Positions 1-7,588 of a DNA stretch of 30,232 nt are shown here, in pieces (position 1 is the stretch's first letter; each line of letters begins with the position of its first letter). The notes beneath the pieces were generated by a model. That model saw only the letters and a program-made list of their open reading frames with translations, did no database searches and had not been told where the DNA came from. The stretch is from Bin125 sp026705025 (lineage in GTDB: Bacteria > Chloroflexota > Dehalococcoidia > Bin125): contig JAPPBN010000017.1 of the NCBI GenBank assembly GCA_026705025.1, forward strand, positions 1 through 30,232. Reading direction: 5' to 3'. The position numbers were made by a program, and so were the translations under genes.

Positions 1-41
1 GATTAGAAGTCCGTCGCTCTGTCCGGTTGAGCTACGGGGGG
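1..41 (-). tRNA. tRNA-Arg (anticodon TCT), partial, 5' part only
   Basis: Read on the minus strand, this stretch folds as the 5' half of a tRNA. It has a 7-base acceptor strand (CCCCCCG), the TA pair at positions 8-9, a D arm GCTC/GAGC around an AACCGGACA loop, one linking G, and an anticodon stem ACGGA followed by the loop CTTCTAA. The anticodon is TCT, reading AGA (Arg). The two bases at the window edge already pair with the anticodon stem. The variable loop, T arm and 3' acceptor lie outside the window. The 5' end sits directly after the stop codon of the upstream gene (42-44). Confidence 0.85.
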
Positions 42-1373
42 TCAGCTTTGCGGGCCGCCGGCCTCATAGAAAGCGGCGCCCCGCTTGTCCAATGATATGG
101 CGACGCTCTCCGTCTCCGACGAGCCGTCGGGATAGTTGAACTCCAGCACAATCCGCCCTCGATGCGACCCTTCCGGCACGCCGCCGGCCGACGCCGAGAT
201 CGGGATGATCGATTGCTGCGGCATGTTCGAAAAGTCGTAACCGTTGCCCAGTGCGACGCCCGCCTGGATCCCCACGTCAAGCCAGCTCGGCGTGCTCACC
301 ACCCGCCAGGCCAGCAGCCCGCTGCCCTCGTTCGCGATCGTCAGCTGCGTCCCGCCCCGCGCCAGCTCGCTCGACGACAACTCCACCTCACTCGGTATCC
401 CATCCAGCTCAGGCATCCCCAGCAACGCCTCCCGGCTCGACTCCGGCCCGCCGATCGTCAACCGAGCCGGCACGGCACTGCCGGGCAGGTCCAGGCTCAT
501 TCGCTCCCGGACCTGGTCCAGCCGCTGCCGGAACAGGTCGGGATCCAGTGCCCCGCCCGGCGCCGTCAGGTTGGCAATGTCGGGCAGGACCACCGGATGC
601 GACTCCCACAACCGCTGACCATTGACAACCGGCGGATTGAGCACACAGCCCAACACCCGCTCCTGGTACGGATAGTCCCAGTAGCCGCTCTCGTCGTCAT
701 CACAGTCGTACGGCGGTCGCGCCGGATCGTACATCGGGTTCCCCGGATGGTTAATCCAGGCCCAACCGTTGTAAGCCCACAGTGCGAAGTACCAGGACTC
801 CACGTAGCTCGGATCGCTATCGCCCACCACCGGGAAGTAGTCCTCGTTCCACTTCTCCGCCAGGATCCCGGCGCCGGCCGCAATGTTGTAGGCAAAGTGT
901 GAGATCGCCAATGCCTCATATCGCGAAGGCAAGCCGCCGTCGTTGTCGATCGTGCTCGTCACCTGCATGATCCCGTAGCCGCAATCCGGGGAGATCAACG
1001 CCGCTCCGACGTGGCCGTAAGGAACATTGATATGCACCTGGTTGATCTTGCTCTCGATCCAGCTGATCGCATGAAGCAGCTGTGCCGGAATCGTTGCCGA
1101 CGCCGACGCCGTCCGATTGGCGCCCACCTTCAGGGCGGGCATGGCAAACTCCGCGTCGTCTGGAAACAACCGGTTCTCAGCCGCCAGCAGCTGAGCTTCG
1201 AGGTAGATGCTGCGCATCTGATCCGCTTCGAACGACTCAACCGCAAAAGGAGGTCCCCCTCCGCTGTAGGGACAGCTGTGGGGTGCGCTCGAAACGACGT
1301 CGACGCTGAGCATCCCGGCGCCAATCCCGATCAACAACGCGAGCAACACACCTCGAACCAGAAGCCAGGTCAC
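42..1373 (-). CDS. Secreted lytic transglycosylase-like protein (SLT/GH23-type fold)
   Basis: A 443-residue protein starting at GTG. An in-frame stop lies four codons upstream, so no earlier start is possible. Residues 8-30 look like a signal peptide (LLALLIGIGAGML, then SSA). Residues 97-200 resemble the soluble lytic transglycosylase fold: PAQLLHAISWIESK places a candidate catalytic Glu at 107, and GYGIMQVTS (132-140) matches the G-x-x-Q-x motif that follows it in GH23. The tyrosine- and tryptophan-rich segment that follows fits a glycan groove. Residues about 310-440 look like a beta-sandwich (TLTIANEGSG-like and PSWLDV strings), perhaps a BACON-like or other adhesion domain. The inferred role is cleavage of peptidoglycan outside the membrane. 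The fold is likely, but the substrate is not proven. It ends one base before the tRNA-Arg. Confidence 0.75.
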   Translation of the reverse strand: MTWLLVRGVLLALLIGIGAGMLSVDVVSSAPHSCPYSGGGPPFAVESFEADQMRSIYLEAQLLAAENRLFPDDAEFAMPALKVGANRTASASATIPAQLLHAISWIESKINQVHINVPYGHVGAALISPDCGYGIMQVTSTIDNDGGLPSRYEALAISHFAYNIAAGAGILAEKWNEDYFPVVGDSDPSYVESWYFALWAYNGWAWINHPGNPMYDPARPPYDCDDDESGYWDYPYQERVLGCVLNPPVVNGQRLWESHPVVLPDIANLTAPGGALDPDLFRQRLDQVRERMSLDLPGSAVPARLTIGGPESSREALLGMPELDGIPSEVELSSSELARGGTQLTIANEGSGLLAWRVVSTPSWLDVGIQAGVALGNGYDFSNMPQQSIIPISASAGGVPEGSHRGRIVLEFNYPDGSSETESVAISLDKRGAAFYEAGGPQS

Positions 1374-1519
1374 CGCGACACGTCAACCGACCACTGGGCA
1401 TTGGGCGGCATGGACCCGGTCGCACCCACCGTCATCATCACCCTCGGCCCCGCCCGGCCGCTCCCACTCGCGTGTCGCCACGCGTTCCGACTCTACCACG
1501 CACCTCACGACATCAACGC

Positions 1520-1528
1520 TGCGATACT
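1520..1528 (+). promoter_or_regulatory. Candidate extended -10 promoter upstream of tyrA
   Basis: TGCGATACT is a TGn-extended -10 box (GATACT against TATAAT) about 70 bases before the tyrA start, in the 222-base divergent gap 1374-1595. No good -35 is visible. The rest of this gap holds no other clear signal. Confidence 0.3.
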
Positions 1529-1584
1529 GTGGGCAAAATGCCGTGAACCAACCGCGGTAGGACTGCTTCATCCAGAGCGTGGAC

Positions 1585-1590
1585 AGGAGG
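1585..1590 (+). promoter_or_regulatory. Strong ribosome binding site that fixes the tyrA start
   Basis: AGGAGG lies 5 bases before the GTG at 1596. The open frame runs back to about 1011 without a stop, but the dinucleotide-binding motif of the protein begins immediately after this GTG, so the longer version is rejected. Confidence 0.85.
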
Positions 1591-1595
1591 CGCGT

Positions 1596-2624
1596 GTGGC
1601 GCGCATTGCGATTATCGGGTTGGGCTACATCGGCGGCTCGATCGGACTCGGCCTACGCGCAGCAAAACTGCGAGACACCGAAATCGTCGGCTTCGACGAC
1701 TGGCGTTCAGCCAGACGAGCGGCGGACAAGCAGGACGCCGTGGACCAGATTGTGGGCAGTCCCCGCGAGGCAGTCGATGGCGCTGGACTCGTCATCCTCG
1801 CAACGCCTCCGGCGTCAACATCCGAGTTGCTTGAAGACATCGCGCCCGCGCTGGGCCGCGGCGCAGCCGTGACCGACACTGCGGCTTCCAAAGTCAAGAT
1901 CGAGGAATGGGCGGGCAACCACCTGCCGAACGGCGTCTCCTTCATTGGCGGCCACCCGCTGGCCGGCGACGCCTCCGCATTCGGCATCGACAACGCGAGC
2001 GCCGATCTGTTCCGAGGCAAGCGCTGGTTCCTCAGCCCCTCGCCCAATGCCTCCGACAGCGCGGTCAAGTCGGTCCTCGGAATGGTCCGTGAACTGGGAG
2101 CCTCGCCGCACTTCCTCAGCTCCGAAGAACACGACTACGTCCTGGCCGGCGTCTCTCACCTGCCCCTGGTGGTCTCCTCGGCGCTGTTCACCATGCTTCG
2201 CGGCTCAGACGGTTGGCCCGACTTCGGACGCGCCGCCGGCGAGACCTTCCGTTCAATGACCGCCTACAACTCCGGCGACCCAACGATGACGACCGAGATC
2301 GCCGTCACCAACCGGGAACAGGTCCAGCATTGGATCGACCGATTCGTGCTCGAGCTCAATCGGGTCCGCAACCTCCTCGACGAGGAGGAGGAAGAGGTCT
2401 TCAAGGAGTATTCGACGGCGCAAATCAATCACGCCAAGTTCCTCGGCGGCGACGACCTCGATCCCGACGCCGGAGCACAGCCAGACATTCCCGATGCAAC
2501 ATCCCAGATGGCGGCGCTGCTGATCAGCCCGCGTCTCTACGACCGAGTCCGCAGCATGACCAAGCGCAGCGAAGAACGCGAGAAGGAACGCGAATCGCGG
2601 GGACGCCGTTGGGGACGCGGCTGA
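1596..2624 (+). CDS. tyrA: Prephenate dehydrogenase
   Basis: A 342-residue protein that converts prephenate to 4-hydroxyphenylpyruvate with NAD(P), the committed step to tyrosine. The Rossmann motif GLGYIGGSIG is at residues 8-17. The family signature GGHPLAG (118-124) and the VSHLP segment (186-190) of the helical dimer domain are both present. There is no ACT domain. Instead, the last 60 or so residues form a charged tail rich in Glu and Arg that the family core does not need. The GTG start is set by an AGGAGG five bases upstream. The gene is followed four bases later by aroA and is probably co-transcribed with it. Arogenate dehydrogenase activity cannot be excluded from sequence alone. Confidence 0.93.
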   Translation: MARIAIIGLGYIGGSIGLGLRAAKLRDTEIVGFDDWRSARRAADKQDAVDQIVGSPREAVDGAGLVILATPPASTSELLEDIAPALGRGAAVTDTAASKVKIEEWAGNHLPNGVSFIGGHPLAGDASAFGIDNASADLFRGKRWFLSPSPNASDSAVKSVLGMVRELGASPHFLSSEEHDYVLAGVSHLPLVVSSALFTMLRGSDGWPDFGRAAGETFRSMTAYNSGDPTMTTEIAVTNREQVQHWIDRFVLELNRVRNLLDEEEEEVFKEYSTAQINHAKFLGGDDLDPDAGAQPDIPDATSQMAALLISPRLYDRVRSMTKRSEEREKERESRGRRWGRG

Positions 2625-2628
2625 TCCA

Positions 2629-3930
2629 ATGGGCGACGAAATCGTTGTCGCACCCGGCGGAACCCTGCGAGGCGACCTTCGCGTTCCGGGAGACAAATCG
2701 ATCTCCCACCGCGCCCTGATCTGCAACGCCCTCGCCGAAGGCGAGGCCAGGATTAGCGGACTCCTGGACAGCGCCGACTGCCGCTCGACCATGGCTTGCC
2801 TCAGCCAATGGGGAGTCGAGTTCGAGATCGATGCCGACAACCTTCTGCTTCGCAGTCCGGGTCAGCATTCCTTTCGCCAGGCCCCGGGCACACTCGATTG
2901 CGGCAACAGCGGCACCTCAATTCGCTTGCTCAGCGGAGTCGCCGCCGGGCTCCCGTTTCGCAGCCAGTTCGACGGAGATGACTCGCTGCGCGGACGCCCC
3001 ATGCGCCGCGTGCTCGATCCGTTGGCCTCAATGGGCGCCCTGGTCGATGACGCAGACACCGCGCCGTTCTGGGTCGATGGTTCGGGCGGACTGACGCAAG
3101 GCTTCGACGGCGATCTCGCGGTGGCCAGCGCTCAGGTCAAGAGTTGCATCGTGTTTGCCGCCTTGCGCGCCGAGCATCCCAGTCGCATCATCGAACCTGG
3201 ACCATCGCGCGATCACACCGAGCGCATGCTCGGCGCCATGGGCGCAGACATAGAAGTTGACGGCTCGTGTATCCGTGTTCGACCTGGCGCGGACCTGGCC
3301 ACCAGCGACGTTCATGTCCCAGGCGATATCAGCGCAGCCGCATTCTGGATGATCGCCGCCGCGCTGATTCCCGGCTCCGATATCGCATTGCCGAACGTCG
3401 GCGTCAATCCCACGCGCAGCGGTGTCATCGACGTGCTGCGCTCGATGGGCGCGGTCGTCGAGTTGCACAATCAACGCGACGTATCGGGCGAACCGGTCGC
3501 AGATATCACCGTCAGAGGGTCGAAGCTGTACGGCACGCGAATCGACGGCGATCTGATCGTCACTGCATTGGACGAGCTGCCGGCACTCGCCGTCGCTGCG
3601 GCATTCGCCGAAGGCATAACCGAGATCCACGACGCCGCGGAGCTGCGCGTCAAGGAATCCGACCGGATCGAGACCACTTCCGACATGCTGACCGCGATGG
3701 GCGTGGAAGTAGAGGAGTGGCCCGACGGGATGCGCATCGTCGGAGGACAACCGCGCGGCGCCACGGTCGACTCACACGGTGATCATCGCCTGGCGATGTC
3801 GGCCGCCGTCGCCGCCCTGGCCAGCGACCCAGAATCGGGGCCGACCACGATCGAGCGAGCCTCCGCCGTCGAGATCTCGTACCCGAGCTTCTGGAGCGAC
3901 CTCGATCGACTGCGACATGACGGCCCCTGA
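2629..3930 (+). CDS. aroA: 3-phosphoshikimate 1-carboxyvinyltransferase (EPSP synthase), class II-like
   Basis: A 433-residue, full-length enzyme joining shikimate-3-phosphate and phosphoenolpyruvate in the shikimate pathway. Visible signatures are GDKSISHR (21-28), LDCGNSGTSIR (89-99), DGDDSLRGRPM, SAQVKS (167-172), RDHTE (194-198), VPGDIS, NPTR (260-263), the ELRVKESDR loop and the terminal DHRLAMS. The combination RxHTE, GDKS, SAQxK and NxTR is the one described for class II EPSP synthases (the Bacillus and Agrobacterium CP4 group). The glycine that is Ala-100 in CP4 remains Gly here (G95), so glyphosate response cannot be read from this. There is no own Shine-Dalgarno, and translation is probably coupled to tyrA. 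The 3' end overlaps gmk by 14 bases. Confidence 0.96.
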   Translation: MGDEIVVAPGGTLRGDLRVPGDKSISHRALICNALAEGEARISGLLDSADCRSTMACLSQWGVEFEIDADNLLLRSPGQHSFRQAPGTLDCGNSGTSIRLLSGVAAGLPFRSQFDGDDSLRGRPMRRVLDPLASMGALVDDADTAPFWVDGSGGLTQGFDGDLAVASAQVKSCIVFAALRAEHPSRIIEPGPSRDHTERMLGAMGADIEVDGSCIRVRPGADLATSDVHVPGDISAAAFWMIAAALIPGSDIALPNVGVNPTRSGVIDVLRSMGAVVELHNQRDVSGEPVADITVRGSKLYGTRIDGDLIVTALDELPALAVAAAFAEGITEIHDAAELRVKESDRIETTSDMLTAMGVEVEEWPDGMRIVGGQPRGATVDSHGDHRLAMSAAVAALASDPESGPTTIERASAVEISYPSFWSDLDRLRHDGP

Positions 3931-4513
3931 CCCAGACCAACTCGTTGTCGTCGTATCCGGTCCCTCAGGCGCCGGCAAGGACACGGTCATCGCAGCAGCG
4001 CTGGCATTGGACCCGTCGTTGTCCAAGGTGGCCACAGCGAAGACCAGGCCGCCCCGCCCCGGCGAAATCGAAGGCGTGCATCACGTCTTCCTCAGCGATG
4101 AACAGTTCCGACGCTGGATCGCCGATGACGCATTCCTCGAACACGTCGAAATCTATGGGCACCGAAGCGGAGTACCCAGGGCCGCGGTGGAGGAACTGCT
4201 GCGCCGGGGGCGAACGCCCATCCTGCGCACCGACGTCCAGGGAGCGCGCACCCTCAAGTCAAACCTGGACAATCCACTGCTGGTGTTCGTGACTGCGCCC
4301 AGTGTCGAGTCGCTGGAACGGCGGATCCGCTCCAGGGCTGCAGAAACCGAAGCCGAAATCGTCGCGCGGCTGGCCGAGGCAGAGGCGGAGCTGGCGGAAG
4401 CAGGCTGGTTTGATCTCGTCATCGTCAACCAGGACGGTTCCCACAACGACGCAGCCGAGCAGTTGGTGAAGGCGATTTCCTCCGCGCGCGAACGCCGTCA
4501 CCGGGCACCTTGA
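3917..4513 (+). CDS. gmk: Guanylate kinase-like protein
   Basis: A 198-residue P-loop kinase, the usual length for guanylate kinase, which phosphorylates GMP to GDP with ATP. The P-loop is SGPSGAGKDT (14-23). It is followed by KTRPPRPGE (TTRxxRxGE in most members), FLEHVEIYGHRSGVP (the FLEwxxxxGxxYGTP segment with changes), and TDVQGA in place of the usual DIDVQGA. The ATG at 3917 overlaps the end of aroA by 14 bases, and the kinase domain begins right after it. An earlier in-frame ATG would lie deep inside aroA. The GKD P-loop recalls ribose 1,5-bisphosphate kinase (PhnN), but the substrate-side motifs fit Gmk better. It closes the tyrA-aroA-gmk unit. Confidence 0.82.
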   Translation: MTAPDPDQLVVVVSGPSGAGKDTVIAAALALDPSLSKVATAKTRPPRPGEIEGVHHVFLSDEQFRRWIADDAFLEHVEIYGHRSGVPRAAVEELLRRGRTPILRTDVQGARTLKSNLDNPLLVFVTAPSVESLERRIRSRAAETEAEIVARLAEAEAELAEAGWFDLVIVNQDGSHNDAAEQLVKAISSARERRHRAP

Positions 4514-4532
4514 CGGCTGTTATCCCTGACCT

Positions 4533-4560
4533 TTGACATCGGCCGACGTTGGCGTAGGCT
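4533..4560 (+). promoter_or_regulatory. Promoter of the trp operon (-35 TTGACA, -10 TAGGCT)
   Basis: A perfect TTGACA at 4533-4538 is followed after 16 bases by TAGGCT (4555-4560), which keeps the first, second and last bases of TATAAT. It sits just after gmk ends and about 190 bases before trpE. Transcription would start near 4567. Confidence 0.65.
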
Positions 4561-4566
4561 TCTCTC

Positions 4567-4751
4567 AGGAACGGAAGTGCGCAATGTCGGCGACGATGAT
4601 CGATGGTGTGATGGATTCTCACACGCGTCCGTCCGCGCATTGCCACACGTCCGGCGGGCAAGGGGTCTGGCGAAGCGAGAGCTAAATCGCGACGCCCGGG
4701 GTGATTCGCTCGATTATTGAGCGCGCCCCCGATCCCTAGGAGCCTGTTCCC
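4567..4751 (+). promoter_or_regulatory. Structured trpE leader, possible attenuator
   Basis: The transcript leader of about 185 bases holds several inverted repeats. They are GTGTGA/TCACAC (4606-4611 with 4619-4624), GCAATG/CATTGC (4581-4586 with 4638-4643), and CGCTCGA/TTGAGCG (4707-4713 with 4717-4723, loop TTA). Two longer pairings exclude each other: CGGGC 4655-4659 with GCCCG 4694-4698, and CGGGG 4697-4701 with CCCCG 4727-4731. The second would extend the hairpin that ends 6 bases before the trpE ribosome binding site (AGGAG, 4738-4742). There is no U tract after any hairpin, so control at translation or through Rho is as likely as classic attenuation. No T-box consensus and no TRAP-type GAG/UAG series is visible. 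Confidence 0.45.
4584..4685 (+). CDS. Candidate trp leader peptide, 33 residues
   Basis: A short open frame starts at ATG about 17 bases after the predicted transcription start. It has a GGAAG ribosome binding site at 4573-4577, 6 bases upstream, and ends at TAA 4683-4685. Its one Trp codon is residue 29 of 33 (TGG at 4668-4670), inside the region spanned by the 4655-4659/4694-4698 pairing. Known trp leader peptides usually carry two or more adjacent Trp codons, so a single one weakens the case. The peptide resembles nothing I recognise. It may also be a chance frame. Confidence 0.35.
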   Translation: MSATMIDGVMDSHTRPSAHCHTSGGQGVWRSES

Positions 4752-6260
4752 ATGCCGTTGACCGGCACACTCAGCCCCAGTCTCGATCAATTCAAGCAGT
4801 TGGCCGCCGAAGCCAGGGCATCTGGCCGTGGCAACTACGCCGCCGTCTACCGAGAAGTCCTGGCCGACCTCGAAACGCCCGTGTCCGCCTTCCTCAAGGT
4901 CAAGCGCGGCGCCTACTCGTTCCTGCTCGAATCGGTGGAAGGTGGCGAGCGGCCCAGCCGCTACTCCTTCATCGGCACCGAGCCGTACCGAATCCTCCGC
5001 GCCCCATCCGGCGGCGCAGTCGACCCATTGCATGAGGTCGAAGCCGAGCTGGACCGATTCGACCTGGTACCCAACCCCGATCTGCCGCCGTTTCACGGCG
5101 GTGCAGTCGGTTACCTCAGCTACGAGGCGATCCGCCACTTTGAGCCGCGCGTCGAGCCCGCTGGTTACGACCCGCACGGTCTGCCCGAGGCGCTGTTCCA
5201 GTTTGTCGATACGGTCCTGCTCTTCGATCATCTCAAACACGTGATCAAGGTCGTCTCCCACGTCCGCCTGGACGGGGACATTGAGTCCGCCTATCGCGCC
5301 GCCGAGTTCCGGATTAACGAACTGGTCGAGCGTCTGCAGTCTGGACCGCCCATCCCTCCCGTCGATGCGCCCGAGCCGTCCGGCCACTCCGCGGCAATCC
5401 GCTCTAATATGGAGCGCGAGGCCTATTTCTCCGACGTCAAGCAGATCATCGACTACGTCGTCGCAGGAGACATCATCCAGTGCGTCTATTCGCAGCGGTT
5501 CTCGCGCGACACCTTCGTGCATCCCTTCAACGTCTACCGAACCCTGCGCACCGTGAATCCGTCGCCCTACACCTACTACCTCGAGATGGACGACCACCAG
5601 ATCGTCGGCACCTCACCCGAGCTGCTGGTGATCGTCGAGGATGGCAAGGTCTCGACTCACCCGATCGCCGGCACCCGCCGCAGAGGATTGGACGAAGACG
5701 AAGACCGAGCCTTGGAAGCGGAACTCCGCGCCGACGAGAAGGAAGTGGCCGAGCACGTCATGCTGCTTGACCTGGGCCGCAACGACATCGGCCGCGTCGC
5801 CAGGCCCGGCACCGTGCGCGTCACCCAGGAGCTCGATGTCGAGCGCTACAGCCACGTGATGCACCTCGTCTCGCACGTCGAAGGCGATCTGGCCGAAGGC
5901 GCAACGTCATTCGACGCAGTGCGAGCGACCTTCCCGGCAGGCACCGTCTCCGGAGCGCCCAAGATCCGCGCGATGGAGATCATTTCCGAGCTCGAACAGG
6001 ACCAACGCGGCCCGTACGCGGGGGCACTGGGATACTTCGGATTCGGTGGCAACATGGAAACTGCCATCACGATCCGCACGATCATCATGCAGGACGGTGT
6101 CGCCTCGGTGCAGGCCGGCGGCGGGATCGTCTTCGATTCGAAGCTGAATGACGAGTTCGAAGAGACGGTGAACAAGGCGATGGGCATGTTCACCGCGCTC
6201 GACCTGGCGGAGGAACGCTCTCGCGCCGGAGCCGTCACCGGTGGGTCGCGGGGCTACTGA
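4752..6260 (+). CDS. trpE: Anthranilate synthase component I
   Basis: A 502-residue chorismate-binding enzyme that, with TrpG, makes anthranilate from chorismate and glutamine-derived ammonia. The N-terminal part carries FLLESVEGGERPSRYSFIG, which contains the LLES segment where tryptophan binds for feedback inhibition. The C-terminal catalytic part has GTSPE, the PIAGTRRRG loop, LDLGRNDIGRVA, GTVSGAPKIRAMEII, GYFGFGGNMETAI and VQAGGGIVFDS, all standard for TrpE. ATG 4752 follows AGGAG (4738-4742) by 9 bases. The stop overlaps the next start by one base (TGATG), implying translational coupling. PabB is a possible alternative, but the LLES motif and the complete trp operon downstream argue for TrpE. 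Confidence 0.96.
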   Translation: MPLTGTLSPSLDQFKQLAAEARASGRGNYAAVYREVLADLETPVSAFLKVKRGAYSFLLESVEGGERPSRYSFIGTEPYRILRAPSGGAVDPLHEVEAELDRFDLVPNPDLPPFHGGAVGYLSYEAIRHFEPRVEPAGYDPHGLPEALFQFVDTVLLFDHLKHVIKVVSHVRLDGDIESAYRAAEFRINELVERLQSGPPIPPVDAPEPSGHSAAIRSNMEREAYFSDVKQIIDYVVAGDIIQCVYSQRFSRDTFVHPFNVYRTLRTVNPSPYTYYLEMDDHQIVGTSPELLVIVEDGKVSTHPIAGTRRRGLDEDEDRALEAELRADEKEVAEHVMLLDLGRNDIGRVARPGTVRVTQELDVERYSHVMHLVSHVEGDLAEGATSFDAVRATFPAGTVSGAPKIRAMEIISELEQDQRGPYAGALGYFGFGGNMETAITIRTIIMQDGVASVQAGGGIVFDSKLNDEFEETVNKAMGMFTALDLAEERSRAGAVTGGSRGY

Positions 6261-7525
6261 TGCCGGAGTCCCTGATCATTGGCTATGGCGTCGTCTTCGA
6301 CGAGGCCGGACGCGTGCTCCTGCTTCGCCGACGCGCCGATGAGGCCCTCTGGCCCGGACATTGGTGGCTGCCCGGCGACACTACCCCGCTGTCCGAAGAG
6401 CCGGACGACACGGTGCCGCGCATCTTCGAGCACCTGCTGCGCCAACGCGTTCGCGTCGGCTACGCCCACACGGTCTACGGCGAAGAGCCGGCGACTGGTA
6501 GGCACACGGTCCATAACGCCTACGTCGTCACGGTCGAGGAAGCGCTCGACGGCGCACCTGATGACGAAACCAACCCGTTCGACGCGATGGAATGGTGGGA
6601 CACAACATCAGCGGTTGCCGAACTGCCAGAGCAGCAAGCCGAGTTGCTCTCGACAGTGCTCGAACGCCGCGCTTCAGGCTGGGACTTCGAAGCCGACTCG
6701 ACCCTCGACGATCTGTTCGCCGAGCCCAAAGCGCCTCCCCTGGCTTCGATTCCGACTCGAACACACGCAGACCGTCGGGCAGCCGGCGATGCGATCCTCG
6801 CCGAACTCACGGGCCAGAACCAGTTTGCCCAGATCATTGAGACGCGGATGGGGCCGTTCGGCTCGTACCTCGTCGATCACATCTGGGGCGACATCTGGCA
6901 GGACGGTCTGCTTTCGCGACGCGATCGCAGTCTCGCCGCCATGGCGGCGGCCGGCGCCCTGATGCAAGTGGACGGGTTCGCCTTCAACGCGTCGATCGGA
7001 CTTCGCAACGGACTCAGCCGCGACGAGATCGTGGAAGTGTGCCTGCAGCTTGCCGTTGAGTGTGGCTTCCCGTTCGCCAATCTGGCGCTGACCCGAGTGC
7101 TGTCGGACTGGGCGGAGTCGGGGCACGAGTACCATCCTGAGCCCGCTGAGGGCAAAGACGATGAGCAACGCCGCCGCAGCGCCGTGGCCGTCTGGCGACT
7201 CCTGACCGATCGTCCTACCGACGAACGGCAGATCGCCCAGGACATGCAATCGCAGTTTGGCTCGGTCGGACGTCTGATGACTGACTGGAACCTGGGTGAG
7301 ATATGGACAAGCGACGTACTCGCGAAGCGCGACCGCGCGCTGATCGTTCTCGCCATGCACATCGCGATCGGCCGGACACAGCAGTTGGAGGATGCGCTGT
7401 CCACGGCTCACCGGTTCGGATGTAGCTGGGATGAACTCGACGGCATAATTGCGATCGCATCCGCGTTCTGCGGATTGCCGCGCGCTTCAGACGCCGGACT
7501 CATCCTGCAGCGGCTCCGCGATTGA
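6260..7525 (+). CDS. Fusion of degenerate Nudix domain with two CMD-like domains
   Basis: A 421-residue protein in three parts. Residues 1-130 have a Nudix-type fold (VVFDEAGRVLLLRRR, PGHWWLPG). The Nudix box starting at G39 reads R54-I-F-E-H-L where REUxEE is expected, so the metal-binding glutamates are lost and hydrolase activity is unlikely. Residues about 165-265 and 310-418 are two carboxymuconolactone decarboxylase (CMD)-like all-helical modules, with GPFGSYLVDHIWGDIWQ, LSRRDRSLAAMAA and VECGFPFANLAL in the first and a diverged copy in the second. No AhpD-type CxxC is present. The start overlaps the trpE stop by one base. Its role in or beside tryptophan synthesis is unknown. It could modify or bind a small aromatic compound, but that is only a guess. 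Confidence 0.8.
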   Translation: MPESLIIGYGVVFDEAGRVLLLRRRADEALWPGHWWLPGDTTPLSEEPDDTVPRIFEHLLRQRVRVGYAHTVYGEEPATGRHTVHNAYVVTVEEALDGAPDDETNPFDAMEWWDTTSAVAELPEQQAELLSTVLERRASGWDFEADSTLDDLFAEPKAPPLASIPTRTHADRRAAGDAILAELTGQNQFAQIIETRMGPFGSYLVDHIWGDIWQDGLLSRRDRSLAAMAAAGALMQVDGFAFNASIGLRNGLSRDEIVEVCLQLAVECGFPFANLALTRVLSDWAESGHEYHPEPAEGKDDEQRRRSAVAVWRLLTDRPTDERQIAQDMQSQFGSVGRLMTDWNLGEIWTSDVLAKRDRALIVLAMHIAIGRTQQLEDALSTAHRFGCSWDELDGIIAIASAFCGLPRASDAGLILQRLRD

Positions 7526-7536
7526 CGTTGCCTACC

Positions 7537-7542
7537 TAGAAT
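7537..7542 (+). promoter_or_regulatory. Candidate internal -10 box
   Basis: TAGAAT (five of six bases of TATAAT) lies in the 63-base gap between the Nudix/CMD gene and the second CMD gene, the largest gap between trpE and trpA. There is no good -35 at the proper distance; a TTGACG at 7522 is only 9 bases away. It may let the downstream genes be expressed apart from trpE. Confidence 0.25.
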
Positions 7543-7588
7543 GCGCGCCAACGCACCACTTGAAGGATTGAAGGAACGAGGAACTGAG

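Noticed and set aside
1011..1595. Extension of tyrA to a far upstream ATG
   Set aside because: It would cross the divergent transglycosylase gene and ignores the AGGAGG five bases before GTG 1596.
4567..4751. T-box or TRAP-type control of trpE
   Set aside because: No GGGUGGNACCGCG-like antiterminator and no series of GAG/UAG triplets is found in the leader.
4425..5597. A 390-codon minus-strand frame opposite trpE
   Set aside because: No recognisable domain; it is the shadow of the highly conserved trpE.
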